Below, in pieces: positions 26,284 through 37,631 of a DNA stretch of 64,000 bases. Source of the DNA: Scatophagus argus. Lineage: Eukaryota; Chordata; Actinopteri; Scatophagidae. The stretch spans positions 3,115,408 to 3,179,407 of the forward strand of contig NC_058513.1 of assembly GCF_020382885.2 (NCBI RefSeq). The letters are read 5' to 3'. The notes beneath the pieces were generated by a model. That model was not told the DNA's origin and made no database searches. It was given only the letters and a program-made list of their open reading frames with translations. Numbering within the stretch: position 1 is the stretch's first letter; each line of letters opens with the position of its first letter. A program made the position numbers and the translations under genes.

Positions 26284-29200
26284 CAACCTTTACCACCTCC
26301 CTCCCCTGGCTCTGTCCCTTTAGCTCTTAGATAGCTACTCTTAGCTCCTCCAATTAAAGCCGTGTTCACTATCAGGCCAGCCAATCAAGAGCATGGTGGG
26401 TGTAAAAGTGGTGGTGTCTGTCTCTCACCCACACAGCGTAACACCTCTGGACTGAGTGTTGTACTAGGTGTCGGTGACAGACAGGCAGTGTGTGAATACC
26501 AATGGTCCCAAAGTCAAAATACATTGTGTGCAGTGTGGAACAGTTTGCCTTCTGTCCTCTGGTATGCCAAAAATTAAAGGACAGTTTCTGCTTATTACAT
26601 CTTGGATGGGTAACCCATTCTGATCTGATTAACCTGACCTAACCTAACGCATTTTGATTCAAATATCGCTAGATTTGAAATGGCGTGTAGGTCATGACAT
26701 CACATCATTTCTCTCTTCAAACCATCAAGAAGATAAAAACAGAAACACAAATCTGTCATGTGAGCATGACAAAGTCAGAAAATGTTTATGATTATACAGG
26801 ATGCACTGACATATGCTCGCTCATACACCTGTCTGACTGAATCATGAGCAGTGCTCAGCTGTCAATCACCATGTTTCACCCACATTTTACAGACAACTGG
26901 ACATACATCAGTGTGGTAAGACCTACCTGAAATGACAGAAACCAACTTTGGGAAAACTGTATTTGACATGCACTTTGAGTTTTTAGTTTGGCCCATGTCC
27001 CATCTAACAACATGGAGTGGGTATGACCTGTACTGGACCCAGCCACCAGGGGGTGATCAACGTGTTTTGGCTTCGGCTTTGGGGGGCTCTCATGTTGATC
27101 TTTGTATTACAGTCAATAGCAGGAACCATCAGTGGTTATAAGAAAATGGGTTGTCAGGGCCTTTTATTTAATCTTCTATAGAACCAATCACAGTGTTTGT
27201 TTAGAGTTGCTTCCTAACAGCCATGTAGCTTACATACAGTTTAATTTTTTTTTTCTGATGTTTTTTCAGTGTGTATATATCTCATTCATCAAAAATATAT
27301 ATTTGATGCTTCCATGTAATAACAACACTTTAACTATCTTAAGCAACAAAGAACATAAAACAACAAGAAAGAACAACAGAAATGTCAGATAGGTCCACAG
27401 TATTCACTCTCTTTAAAAATGAAGTTTCACATATCTCCACAATTCAGACTACAGCTGTCTACCCTGAAGTTGATGGCGCAGTGATTTGGTCTGTAAGACT
27501 CCTTAAGATTAACTTACAATGTAGGTACTGCTTATTGTGAGGTTTCTATCGTTTTAGTTTTGAATGTGCTTTAATGGTGCCTGCAGTATTAACAAAGCTG
27601 CAGTTATAAACCTAATGGTGGTCTTGATGGGCAGTTGCTTCACCTGGCTGGTAATCAATTCATGTATGTGCTTATTTTCAGTTATATTGTTACAAATAAG
27701 AATGGACACACCAAGCTGTTTTTTTTAGATGTTGAGCTCTGGAAATGTGGTGACATCACTAACAAGAAGTTGGAAAAACGAACAGTCAGATGACTGCGGC
27801 TTTTAAACCGGTTAGACAAACTTATTTGGGAGAGAAAACAAAGGCAGATGGTTATATTAATAGCCAAGCTGTCAGTTGTGAACAGCCGTCATAGTTTACA
27901 GACCTAGTGCACTTGCCGTTGTTGTGCGCGTGTGGGTTTTCCTGTGCAGTGAGGGATTATTAGTGACATTCCGCGTGTGCTCACTTTCAATTTTACCTCC
28001 AAATAAAGTCGTTTAAAAAAAATCTGGATATACTCTTGGCTTGTTGTACAACCTGCCTGGTCATTTGACTGCTCATGTTTCATGCTTCATCTGACTTCAT
28101 TTTTGTAATGTGTTCCCTGATCTATAAACAATTTCATAATAAACAATAGAAAAGATGAAACAGACGGTCATTATCTTTTAAAAGCATTCTCTCTTATCCC
28201 TCTTTGTTTCTTTGCCTTTGTGCTCTTCTTGCAGTAAACCATGGTAAGTTCCCAAAGCAGGAGGACTCTTATGCATTTGAGGAGGACAGCAGCAGTGAGA
28301 GTCTGTCTCCAGAGCAGCACCACAGTGATGAGTCGCAGGGCTCGGCCTGCCCTTCGTCTGAGGCTGTCGGCAGCGCACCCTCCTCCTCCTCCTCACCTGC
28401 CCTCACCAGCCCACGGCAGGTAAAAGACAAAAGACACCTCTCTCTCTTTCTCTCTCTCGCTCTCTCTCTCTGTTTACAGCATGGAAGTAAAAAAATGTCA
28501 TTATCTGGAATTCCTTCCATCTCCCCTCTGGTTTCCTCCATCCTTCTTTCACTGCTTTGCTTGTTCTGCTCTCCTGTGGTGGCGGAATGAACTGCACCAC
28601 CATCTCCTCAGCTCGTTCTGTTTTCCAGTAACTGTTGGCCTGAAGTGAACCAGGCAGGTGTCATTTTCCTGCACACGAAGGCTTCCCGCCAGCACAGCTG
28701 CCTTTATGTCCTCACTGCTCACCTTTCACTCGCAATGACCTCATTCCAACGGTCGCCATCAATAACGGTCAATAGATTCTAAAGTCATGCCAGAACAGGG
28801 TTGTTTATTTTTGTTAGACTTATGTCTCTAAAATGTTCCCTGTCTCATGTCAGTTGGAAATTCCTGTTTAGAGGTTTTTGGAATACTTTTGCAAATGACA
28901 CATCGATACGTGCATTTTTGGGTGTAATTATTCCATTTGGATTACAAACTGTCTTGCAAGCAGCCAAGCATGCCTCCTCAGTTCAGTTTTATAGTCCTGA
29001 AGAATTGCAGACAGGTAAAGAACACAGATTTATTCAGAGTAAAATCGAGGGCAACACTAACAAAATATATATGAAAGTGTCCAATAAAGGGAAATCAATA
29101 TATACTTGTATACTTGTGTTTTACACTGTGTAGTATTGTTTGGCAACCATTGTAAAAATGCTTCATTATGAGTAGGCATGCATGAGTACGCATTGAAAAT

Positions 29201-32200
29201 TGGGTAAAATTACATTATCTCCACTTGGATTACATTGTCTCTTATTACATTACACTTATTACATTATCTCCACTTATTATCAATGAAGTGTGTAAAAGCA
29301 AAAGCACATACTGTCAAAGTAAAAACGCCCCGTCACTGTTATATATTATACCAGTGGATTATCATTATTGATGCATTAACTTGTAAACATTTTGATACTG
29401 TAGCTGGCTTGATGAGGTAATACTACACTTTTGTGTTCAGTGATTTAATATGTTGTATGCATACTCATGTTAGCCATCAAAGCATTGCTATGACCAAACA
29501 GAGCCCCACAAAGGCAACAGCATGACTGTATTGCTTTTCAGGCAGTTTATCTACTGTTTAACCTGTAGAATGCAGAAATGAAGCGTAAGTGACCAGAACA
29601 GCAGGTGACATCAAATGGCCAGTAGTCAAAGATTTTCAGTGTACAAATGTGCATTTCAATAGCTGGTCCAACAGAGAGGCTCTGAATGGACATAGAAAGG
29701 ATCATAAAGAGTGTGATGTTTTTATTTGTGACCAGGGAAATACAACCAGAGACCCACCTGAACAAAGCCAGGATGAAGGCCTGTCTGGTGCCAACAGCAG
29801 CCAAACTACTCCCCCTATACCTGTTCCTGCTATTGTAAAGGTCTGTATTATTTGAAGAAATTGCCTCCATTTTAGCTTTACCTTTTGTCTGTGTTAAGAC
29901 CATTAGCTTGCTCACATTATCTCACCCTTTTTACTCTCAAAAGTCTAAGACATCAGACAAGAACCGTCACAAGAAGCCCAAAGATGTGAAGCCTAAGGTG
30001 AAGAAGCTCAAGTACCACCAGTATATTCCTCCAGACCAGAAGGCAGAGAAGTCCCCTCCACCCATGGACTCAGCCTATGCCCGACTCCTGCAGCAGCAGC
30101 AGCTCTTCCTGCAGCTACAAATTCTCAGCCAGCAGAAACACGCTCACACACATGCACAGTCGCAGCAGTCACAGCAGCACGCACACACTCCACAGACACA
30201 AGCCCAGGCTCAGCAGCGGCAGCCCGCTTTCAGCTACCAGCCTCATCCACAGAGCCAAACCCAGAAGTAAGTCATGCTCACGGACAAACAACAACAATTC
30301 TGATTCAATAACCTTCACTCGAGCTTGTCGAGCTTTTGCCAGTGGCTTTAGCCATGTTATTTTATGGTCTTCATCAGGGAAGAGAGTTTGCTGAGATCCA
30401 TAGTCAGGTCATTGGGAGAGCTACATGGCAAGTGAGCATTCACTGATGAAGTCCATGAGATGCAGCTGAAAGCTGTGGAGAAAGCTAGCAACAGTTGATT
30501 TGAGAAAATGCTTTTGCTAATGATGGTGAAAGTTAGTTCCAAAGGAAATACTGGGAATAGTGTTGGTTCCACCCCAGGCAAAGCCAAAATGTAAAAAAAA
30601 AAAAAAGTGCATATGTATTTTATCCAACAGTTACATTAATCAAATGAAACATATTTATTTTCAACTCATCTGAGAAGGGTTTTTTATTAAATTTATTAAC
30701 CCATTAATGAAACCATTTATCATCCAGTGATAAAGGGTGGTTTCAAGTTGATATATGTTTTTCCCATTGCTATTTTTATTAACTAATGCACTTTAATTTT
30801 CCCACTTTAGAGGAGTGAGTGAGCAGCTGTCAGCCTGCAGCTCCAGTGGTCCATCCAGCCAAACCAACAGTAACTCCTCCTCCCCGGTCAAGAACACATA
30901 TCCCAACCAGAGCAACACATTACCGATCAAACCTGGGCCCCTGCCCGCTAATCTGGATGACCTAAAAGTAGGCATTACAAAGTTAAGAAAGATTGGCACT
31001 GTACTGGAGGTATTATAAGATTCTGATGTTGACTCTGTTTTTTCCTTGCTATGCAAGGTATCAGAGCTTAGGCAGCACCTGCGAATTCGTGGCATGCCCG
31101 TCTCTGGCACCAAGACGGCCCTCATCGAGCGACTTCGGCCTTTCAAGGACTCTAACGCCGGCTCCTCACCCTCGGGTGCCTCTGACATCACCACAGTGAC
31201 CTTCCCTGTCACACCCACGGGGTCCCTGTCCTCCTATCAGTCCCCATCCTCTTCCAGTGCCCTGTCACAGGGAGGGTACTATCCTTACCCAAGTACCTCC
31301 TCCACCCCTCCCATCTCTCCGGCCTCATCTGAGTTGTCCCTCAGCGGCTCGCTTCCAGACAGCTTCAGTGATGTGCCCATGTCTTCACCAACGCAGTTCG
31401 GCTTGCAGCCATCTCCGACCCAGCTCAATATGGAAGATGGCGTAGGAGGAGGGAGCCTAGGTGGGGGAGGACTGAGGGCAGGGGACGGCGGAGGTATGGA
31501 TGGAGTGGAAGCTGAGAAAGATAAAATGCTGGTGGAAAAGCAGAAGGTGATTGAAGAGCTGACGTGGAAGCTGCATCAGGAGCAGAGACAGGTGAGGAAA
31601 CAACAGCGTGTCAGTCACCAATAGGTCATCCTTGTATATAATCATGACAAAAACTTTTAAAGCTGCAAACATCTTTAAAAGTGTTTTTGTCACCATGCTT
31701 GATAGGTTGAAGAGCTGAAGATGCAGCTTCACAAGAGGAAACGCTGCTATGGAGCAACACAGGACAGCATCGCTCCTACATCCAACCCCCCTATACACCA
31801 CCAACAATCTCCAGCCATGATGGGCCAGCACTTCTTTGGGGTGACTATCAAGCAGGAGCCCATGTCCTTGTCTTCTAGCTGTCCTCTGTCTTCTCCCAAA
31901 CAGCTGAAGAGCTCTCCTGGCAACTGCATGGAGGATATGGGACACTGCAATGCCCCGCTCCCCAGTATGGGGGGCCCAGGTGGGCCACAATGTATGGACA
32001 CGTCCTCTGGTAGCCCCTCTACAATGTCAGCTTTCCTCAGTCCACAGTGCTCACCGCAAGACTCCCCAATTGGAAAGCCCTCTACTAGCCCCCAGCCTTC
32101 ATCTCCTAATAACCCCTACTTGCTGTCACCTCCACTGGGAAGAGATGGTTGTGTTCACCCCCACCCCCAGGGCAATAACAGAGCACGCAACATGCAGGTA

Positions 32201-35053
32201 TGATGTATTTATAGACAGAAGCATCATTGTTAGAAGTTATGTGGCAAAGTCAGACAATTTATCTTCATGTATAAGTTCTATTATCGTTTTCGTTTGAAGC
32301 AAAGGGTTGTTCGACGTTCGGTTCTTAACAAGACTTAGAATCTACAGCTGTGCTAGTGGCTTGTCCTTGAGCCTGATTTGACTGACATCAGCTAACCCAG
32401 TGTGAGCCTCAGAACAGCCCATTTTGTGTAATACAAACGTGTCTTCATTGAAAATACTGCCCCATGTACCATTGCTATTTACCTTAATAATAGCCTAATA
32501 TTCCTATCAGTGTTGACCATCCTGTTGTGATTATTCATTAGCATAATTAGGCAAACCTAAAACCACAATTTTGAATCAAATACTGACCGATATAATCACT
32601 TCTTCTGATTTAGATGTAATGGCACAAATTCATTAATTTAATTATCACAAGATGCCAATTTTACCAGCCAGATTTTCAGTCTAGATCAGTGTGGTGAAAT
32701 GACCAAACATTACCCCCTAATTTCCCATTTGGTTTACCTCCTTTTACAACTCTGAAAATAATTGTAAACAGCATCTCAGAATGTTATGATTTCTAATGTA
32801 CATTCTGGCATCTACAGATGCAACAGAAGAATGGCGGCCAGACGGTGAACTGTTCTTATCCTTCTGACCAAAGGAGCCTTCAGGGAGTCTTTCCTAACTC
32901 AGCTGACTGTGGCCACAGTGCCTCAGCCAAGGCTGACAACCAGGATATTCAACCAAAGGTAAATATTATGCCAGCATTAAGAGCGTTTGGTGTCATGTCA
33001 GTGTTATGTACGTCATCTGAATCATCTCACGTTCACGAAACTGTTCTTCTCTTTTCTATTAATTTGTGGTCTGTCTGACTCTATATAATTGTCTGTTGTT
33101 ATGAGGTTCATTGGCACTCTTGTCATAGCTCTGCTCTTTAAAACAGATTCATCTGTTTTCATCACTTATTCCTTCACGTGTTGGTGACTTTTCCTTTACC
33201 AGAACACAACGCCAACCCTTTTCGTAAAGTGAAATGTGTAATGTGATGAGGTTTTTCAAACAAGAGGGCCTGATTTACCCTTGATTGATCTATTTTTTGA
33301 AATTTGCAATACATTCACATTTGGTAAGCTCCCCTATTCTAATTGGTGGGCTAATGTCACTTTTCACCTATTTTTCATATAGATGTCAGTATTGCCCTCT
33401 CCTCGGCATGTTGGCCAAAAGTGCCAGGTCTCTCCCCCTGCCTTCAGTAGCTCAGATTCAGATGCATCTGACTTAAGACAGCCCCCATGCTATGAGGATG
33501 CAGTCAAGCAGGTAAACTCAAATTCATGCTAAAAGTCAGTAGAGAATGGCTGGCCAGAGATTTTACCTATCGGCGTTGCTCTAATTCCACTTTCCTAACT
33601 GTCTTCTTTTTTCATCCATCACCTGTTTTGCACACCTTTGATTCATCCATTTGCTTTGTTCACTGCACTAACTTTCCATCCTCTACTAAGTCTGAAGCAA
33701 ATTGGTGTTTTAGTTCTACAAGCATTGTTTGAAGATAGATGTAATTCATTTGGAGAGGTACTTTTGTGCGCCCAACAAAACTACATGGGCAGGCTGATAT
33801 TGTCAGCTCATATTAAACTTTTCCTTTTTGAGTAGTGAACAGTAACCTAGTTTACTGATAGAGCTATAGAGTGCAGGGCTAACTGTATACAAAATACAGA
33901 GCCAGAGCCAGTTTCAGTAGCTCCCTTTAAAGCACTAGGAGTCAAGCGCTTGGAGTCCTTTGATCCATCTTTACCTTTTTATTGCCATATGTCAGAAAAG
34001 CACCTCTCAGTCAATAAATTGAGAGGTGTGTCTCCGAGAAAAGTTTGTACTATCAAAACTCTGAAATCCTGCAAGTCTAGACTGCTTGAAAGCTTGCATA
34101 TTTTTCGTGTAAAACCTTTTAACGTAATTAGACTGAATTGTCAATTATTGCTCAGTTGATAAAAAGAGTCATTTTTTTTATTACTGTTTCAGCAACTGAC
34201 CAGAAGTCAGCAGATGGACGAACTTTTGGATGTGCTCATAGAGAGTGGAGGTAAGGTGAAATTCCGCAAATGTTGTTTACACTGCACATGCATATGCAAG
34301 ATAAGTTAAAGATGGTTCAAAAGCTCCATGTAATTCACCAAATGCATTTGTTTGAAATGACAGTCTTGCCCCACACAGTGGTATCAGAACCCAGTACCTG
34401 GTGTGACCCCTCCCTCCTCTCCTCTTTCTCTTCAAGAGATGCCAGCTAACGCCAGAGAAGAGAGGGAGAGGTCCTCTGTAACCAAAGTTGTGCCTCACAT
34501 TACTGTGTCCCCAGGGTGTCTCGGCCTCCTCATCCCGAGGTTCCACAGACACTACGAACACCTGTCCCCCACCCAGCCCCCTTATGACCACTCGGCCAAT
34601 CCCATCACTGAGAGCCACCTGGAGACTCTGCTGGCAAGTCCAGCTGGCTGGGGAGGGGAAGTGGCCCTGCTTAAAAGGGCTACTGAGGACAGGGGTCAGG
34701 AAGATGAAGGGAACAGAGACGGCGAAGGGTACGGCAGCCCCCATAACCACCACCGCCACCCTCAACATCTCCAACAGGACAAACTTCTGACCAATAGAGA
34801 TCTGATGGACACGCCCTTGTCGCCCATCAGCACCAAGGCGTCCGCTGTCTCAGAGGTGCAAGGGATGGTCAGCATGACTTTCAGTGAGACGCCGTGGGAG
34901 ACAATGGAGTGGCTGGACCTGACACCACCTAGCTCAGCCACGGCCTTCAGTGTTGCTCCACCCAGCGGGCCCAACATCTTCAACTCAGAGTTCCTTGATG
35001 TTACAGACATTAACTTGAACTCTGCCATGGACCTTCACCTGGAGCATTGGTGA
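12273..35053 (+). CDS. myocd: myocardin (gene span; 13 coding exons found)
   Basis: Myocardin is a nuclear coactivator that binds SRF and drives cardiac and smooth-muscle genes through CArG boxes. The exons are 12273-12327, 17100-17165, 23307-23462, 28235-28419, 29736-29840, 29944-30266, 30811-30967, 31058-31591, 31706-32197, 32818-32958, 33383-33511, 34193-34250 and 34437-35053; they total 3018 nt, giving 1005 aa plus stop (mammalian forms are about 940-990). In order the protein shows the cardiac-type N-terminus MTLLGSEHS (1-18), RPEL1 (about 19-40), RPEL3 (about 54-84), a basic region with KPKVKKLKYHQYIPPDQ (about 190-221), a Gln/His-rich stretch (about 236-290), a SAP domain (about 345-380), a leucine zipper (about 506-540) and a C-terminal activation region ending DLHLEHW. 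The start codon matches the conserved long (cardiac) isoform. RPEL2 was not located. The family has paralogues (mrtfa, mrtfb); the N-terminus and the degree of match favour myocardin itself. Splice sites are inferred by eye. Confidence 0.95.
13155..13190 (+). repeat. (TG)n microsatellite
   Basis: About 15 TG units followed by TGCG variants, in myocd intron 1. Confidence 0.95.
16796..16845. repeat. perfect 50-bp palindrome
   Basis: The two 25-bp arms are exact reverse complements with no spacer, centred on TATATA (between 16820 and 16821). The whole stretch also alternates purine and pyrimidine. It lies in myocd intron 1, about 250 bp before exon 2. Confidence 0.95.
17100..17165 (+). CDS. myocd: myocd exon 2, RPEL1 actin-binding motif
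   Basis: The exon encodes VLQLRLQQRRTREQLADQGI plus MP, the first RPEL motif. It follows an excellent polypyrimidine tract and CAG and ends CCTC|GTGAGT. It is 66 nt and phase 1/1, so it can be skipped or joined without changing frame. Confidence 0.93.
17166..23306 (+). other. myocd: myocd intron between RPEL1 and RPEL3 exons
   Basis: 6.1 kb. This is where an RPEL2 exon is expected, but none was recognised in any frame. The 24-bp tandem duplication is near the start and a poly-A run near 22.86 kb. Confidence 0.6.
17285..17332 (+). repeat. tandem 24-bp duplication, two units
   Basis: Unit GGGAAAGGGTGAGACACACA plus ATGA is repeated once with 22 of 24 matches. It lies 119 bp after myocd exon 2. 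Confidence 0.85.
23307..23462 (+). CDS. myocd: myocd exon with RPEL3 motif
   Basis: The exon encodes LKRARLAEDLNEKLALRPGP followed by LELVQKNIIPLDSAV, the most conserved RPEL of the family. The acceptor is TTATGCAG and the donor GTATCA. It is 156 nt and phase 1/1, so it is compatible with direct splicing to exon 2, which would create a His codon at the junction. Confidence 0.95.
26119..26283. repeat. (GT)n and (CA)n pair in inverted orientation
   Basis: (GT)11 at 26119-26140 and (CA)14 at 26255-26283 are 114 bp apart on the same strand and could pair in RNA. In a myocd intron. Confidence 0.85.
26897..27115 (+). repeat. dispersed fish repeat, copy 2
   Basis: Same element as the copy at 10615-10795 in opposite orientation, with a longer end (GGGGGGCTCTCATGTTGATC). 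It lies in a myocd intron and is moderately diverged from the first copy. Confidence 0.65.
28235..28419 (+). CDS. myocd: myocd exon, acidic serine-rich segment
   Basis: The exon encodes VNHGKFPKQEDSYAFEEDSS and then a Ser/Glu-rich low-complexity run ending LTSPRQ. The family-typical motif FEEDSSS...LSPEQ is present. The acceptor TTCTTGCAG and the donor GTAAAA are clear. A strong cryptic donor (ATG|GTAAGT) lies 9 nt inside the exon at 28244. Confidence 0.93.
28420..29735 (+). other. myocd: myocd intron
   Basis: 1.3 kb, AT-rich; apart from the CT tract at its start I see nothing in it. The later myocd introns (29841-29943, 30267-30810, 30968-31057, 31592-31705, 32198-32817, 32959-33382, 33512-34192, 34251-34436) also hold no recognisable elements. 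Confidence 0.65.
28439..28471 (+). repeat. (CT)n-rich tract after a myocd exon
   Basis: An imperfect pyrimidine repeat starts about 20 bp after the donor at 28420. Pyrimidine tracts there can bind PTB-type splicing factors; no function is shown. Confidence 0.7.
29736..29840 (+). CDS. myocd: myocd exon, Ser/Pro linker
   Basis: The 105-nt phase 0/0 exon encodes GNTTRDPPEQSQDEGLSGAN and ends PPIPVPAIVK. Its position before the basic exon and the terminal VK match the family linker. It is little conserved in sequence, so the call rests on phase, splice sites and the C-terminal end. Confidence 0.85.
29944..30266 (+). CDS. myocd: myocd exon, basic region and glutamine-rich tract
   Basis: The exon opens with the basic SRF-contact region (DKNRHKKPKD, KPKVKKLKYHQYIPPDQKAE), continues with MDSAYARLLQQQQLFLQLQI and then a fish-specific run of Gln, His, Thr and Ala. 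The acceptor is CTCAAAAG; the donor lies in CAGAA|GTAAGT. The Q-rich part is longer and more His-rich than the mammalian tract. Confidence 0.95.
30811..30967 (+). CDS. myocd: myocd exon, linker before SAP domain
   Basis: The exon encodes a Ser/Asn-rich linker (GVSEQLSACSSSGPSSQTNS) and ends with IKPGPLPANLDDLK, the conserved lead into the SAP domain. The acceptor is CACTTTAG and the donor GTAGGC. Confidence 0.93.
31058..31591 (+). CDS. myocd: myocd exon, SAP domain and leucine-zipper start
   Basis: This is the largest internal exon (178 codons, phase 0/0). It encodes the SAP DNA-binding fold (VSELRQHLRIRGMPVSGTKT then ALIERLRPF), a Ser/Pro-rich middle with DITTVTFPVTP and SSTPPISPASSELSLSGSLP, a Gly-rich insert, and the first half of the leucine zipper (EKDKMLVEKQKVIEELTWKL). 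The zipper mediates dimerisation in the family. Confidence 0.96.
31706..32197 (+). CDS. myocd: myocd exon, zipper end and Ser/Pro region
   Basis: The exon completes the zipper (VEELKMQLHKRKRCYG), then gives FFGVTIKQEPMSLSSS and the conserved TMSAFLSPQCSPQDSPIGKP followed by SPNNPYLLSPP. It is 492 nt and phase 0/0, between ATAG and GTATGA. Confidence 0.95.
32818..32958 (+). CDS. myocd: myocd exon, poorly conserved linker
   Basis: The 47-codon phase 0/0 exon encodes MQQKNGGQTVNCSYPSDQRS and onward to NQDIQPK. It is flanked by TCTACAG and GTAAAT. Conservation with mammals is weak; inclusion rests on phase, splice sites and position. Confidence 0.82.
33383..33511 (+). CDS. myocd: myocd exon ending in PPxYEDAVKQ
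   Basis: The exon encodes MSVLPSPRHVGQKCQVSPPA and ends RQPPCYEDAVKQ, the strongly conserved motif just before the DELLDVLIESG exon. It is 129 nt and phase 0/0. In mammals the motif is PPSYEDAVKQ; Ser is Cys here. Confidence 0.93.
34193..34250 (+). CDS. myocd: myocd exon, DELLDVLIESG motif
   Basis: The 58-nt exon encodes QLTRSQQMDELLDVLIESG, almost identical across the myocardin family. The acceptor is GTTTCAG and the donor GTAAGG. Confidence 0.95.
34437..35053 (+). CDS. myocd: myocd last coding exon, activation domain
   Basis: The exon opens EMPANAREERERS and closes with the conserved C-terminus (FSETPWETMEWLDLTPPSSA, then FLDVTDINLNSAMDLHLEHW, stop TGA). This end of the protein holds the transcription activation domain. 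The middle contains a histidine cluster (HNHHRHPQH) not seen in mammals. Confidence 0.96.
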
Positions 35054-37562
35054 AGGCATTATTGCCAGCAAAGCCCTGGCTAACATGCTAACCATCAAAC
35101 ACAAGACACAAGCTTGCATTAGCTGTACAGACTGCTCATATTAGCCTTGACCATAGCAAAGAACTATTGAATTTTGCCTTAACAGCTTCAGCCCAAGTGC
35201 CAGAATTCACCTCTTGTTGTGCAATGGGATATCACGTCAAGTAGACCGTTAGCCTACATCCAAAGAAAGATAGCTAAGTCAGAAGTTCAGAAGTTGAACT
35301 CCAGAATTATATTTTGACTTTTTTTCACTGAAGTGAGGTTCTCATGTTGCCTTTATATCCAGAATCCAAAGACTAGGTGCTTTTTGACACAATCTTCAAA
35401 CGTGCATGCGCACAGTTGCCATAAAAGTAAGATAGTGGACACATGAAGGATTTTCTAGATAATGGAAATACATAATTACAGTGCTTTATACCAACACTTT
35501 ATGCAATATCAGTGTTACACCACCTAGACTTGAAGACACATGTTGACAGTCATTGTATATTTTTTGAGTCTTTGTTTGTATTACTGGAAAAAAAATGAAA
35601 GGAATTACAAGTTGAATTGGATTGCTTATTATGGCCATTTTGTAAATATCTTAACTATCTGTACTGACAGAGACAGGTTGACGTCTGCATATTTTGTCAG
35701 TGGTGTGGGAGACAACAAGCCACTAATCAAGTGTATTATGTAATCAGTTCATCAATTGATGTAAATATGACAAAAAAAAAATCTCACTGTGCACCTCTAG
35801 CTAAATACACATTTGTCACAGTTTGCTTAAGCTTAGAATATGTGCATAGAAATGGTTGTCATTCCTTTGAAAGACTTTTTTTATACAAGTTTCTTTACAC
35901 TATTTGGTGTATTTATCCACAAAATGACATTACGGAGAAAAATTAATGTCTGAAAAAACTTTGGTCTTATCGGTTTTAATCGTCAGACAAACAGTGCCTT
36001 ATTTGCAACAGCTTTTTATTACTGAAAAATTTTATACCAGTTTCTCCTTTACAATGTATTATAGATTTATTATTCCCTGAAAATTGTTAACAAATATTAA
36101 TACAAAAAGCTCCACAAAAAGCTTGTTTAGCTGCAAAATCAGACACATTTCAATGAAAACGCAAATGAAAAATGCTACTTCATCTCTGTTTTTTTCTTAC
36201 TAAATCAGTTCTTGATCATATAAATTTCACCCTTTCTATTCCCAGGCCAATCAGTTATTTATTTTGTGTTTTTATATTTATACTTTATCCTGTATTTATA
36301 CTGACATTCCTTTAATATTAGATTGGGACTCTTTCATTTACTGGAAACTCCAGTGCTGCCATTTGGACCATGGATATTTCTTTGTAAATCAATTCTCTTA
36401 AAAATGTTATACAAAGTGTAAGAACCACTTGGAAAAGCCATGCTCTCTTAAATCATTTTCTTTATAGAATCATATGAAGTGGAAGTGTGCATTATTAGCA
36501 CTTGTGAATAGGAAAATGTAATATATTCAGACCTTTACTGTGAATACTGCATATTAACACAGCATAAACTTGTACCAAAGCCAGAGTATACACACAGTAG
36601 TTACACTAATGACATCACTTCTGACTCAAAACACCTTTAAGGTTTTAGTTTTAGTCAGTTATTGTCAGTTTTTCACCCTTGTAAATGCTTAAAGGAAGGC
36701 GTAAGATGAGAAGATACCACTCTCATATCTGCAAACTGTGAAACTGTTAGCCTGCTGTTAAGGTCTAGTCAGGCCTCATTCAGACCAGATCAGACGCTGT
36801 ACCCAAAATGCCAGTCTTCTCATTCATTTGGAGTGTGGTTAGTGCATTTAGGCTGAGGAGGTACAGGCCACACAGGAAAAAAAAAAACACAGCAGCCTCG
36901 CGGTGACAAAGTTGAAACAGACTCAACTTCTGGAGAAACACATAAATGAGCAATCAGAATAGCTGGCCAACAATATTGTTCCACTTGTTAACAACCGGCT
37001 CAGAGTTTCTGTTATGTTAACAACATCGTGCTGACAGGAAACTTCATGAGCAATGGACGAGAAAAAAAAACTTTGAAAATTGTCGTGGATGGAGAAAGTC
37101 TCTTTGCAAGAGCTGCTGCTCCCGAGCTGAGAGCTGTTTCATCTGTACCAGACAGACATTAGAGTGGTATCAGTCTTCTCAGTTGGGTAACTCTGGGCAA
37201 GAAAGTGAATGAGCACACTTCCCTGAATGTCAAACTATTGCTTTAAGTGCATTGGCCAATTAATTTGTTTCATTTACTTGTGTTCTGTTTAGACTTTGTG
37301 TTCTGTTTAGACCAAATATTGCTTTTTTTTTCTGTTACTTATGAAGTGTTGCTTCTATGGTGACGTGTAGGCTCTCAATGCCCATCTTCACTATATGACA
37401 AAGCAGATATTCTTTACTTCCTGTCTTCTGTTGAAGAATATCTACTGGCCTTGTTATTTTGTGGGTTTCATTTTGCAATAATTCTCCCGAAAAGGGGAAA
37501 GAAAATCACATCTGACAGAAGCTTCGACGTTGCTTGGCCACAGACTTGCTTTACTATCGTTT

Positions 37563-37586
37563 AAAAAAAAAAAAAAAAAAAAAAAA
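37563..37586 (+). repeat. 24-base poly-A tract
   Basis: Uninterrupted A24 just before the candidate myocd polyadenylation signal. It may cause internal oligo-dT priming in cDNA data. Confidence 0.95.
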
Positions 37587-37625
37587 GTATTTGCCTGCAT
37601 CCCTGTATATTACAGAAAGAAGAGC

Positions 37626-37631
37626 AATAAA
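37626..37631 (+). terminator. AATAAA polyadenylation signal, candidate for myocd
   Basis: Canonical hexamer 2.57 kb after the myocd stop and the first on this strand by inspection. Confidence 0.5.

Larger units (their letters stand above)
23463..28234 (+). other. myocd: myocd intron after RPEL3 exon
   Basis: 4.8 kb with several GT/CA microsatellites and the dispersed repeat at 26.9 kb. An open frame of 152 codons at 24989-25447 shows no family resemblance. Confidence 0.65.
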
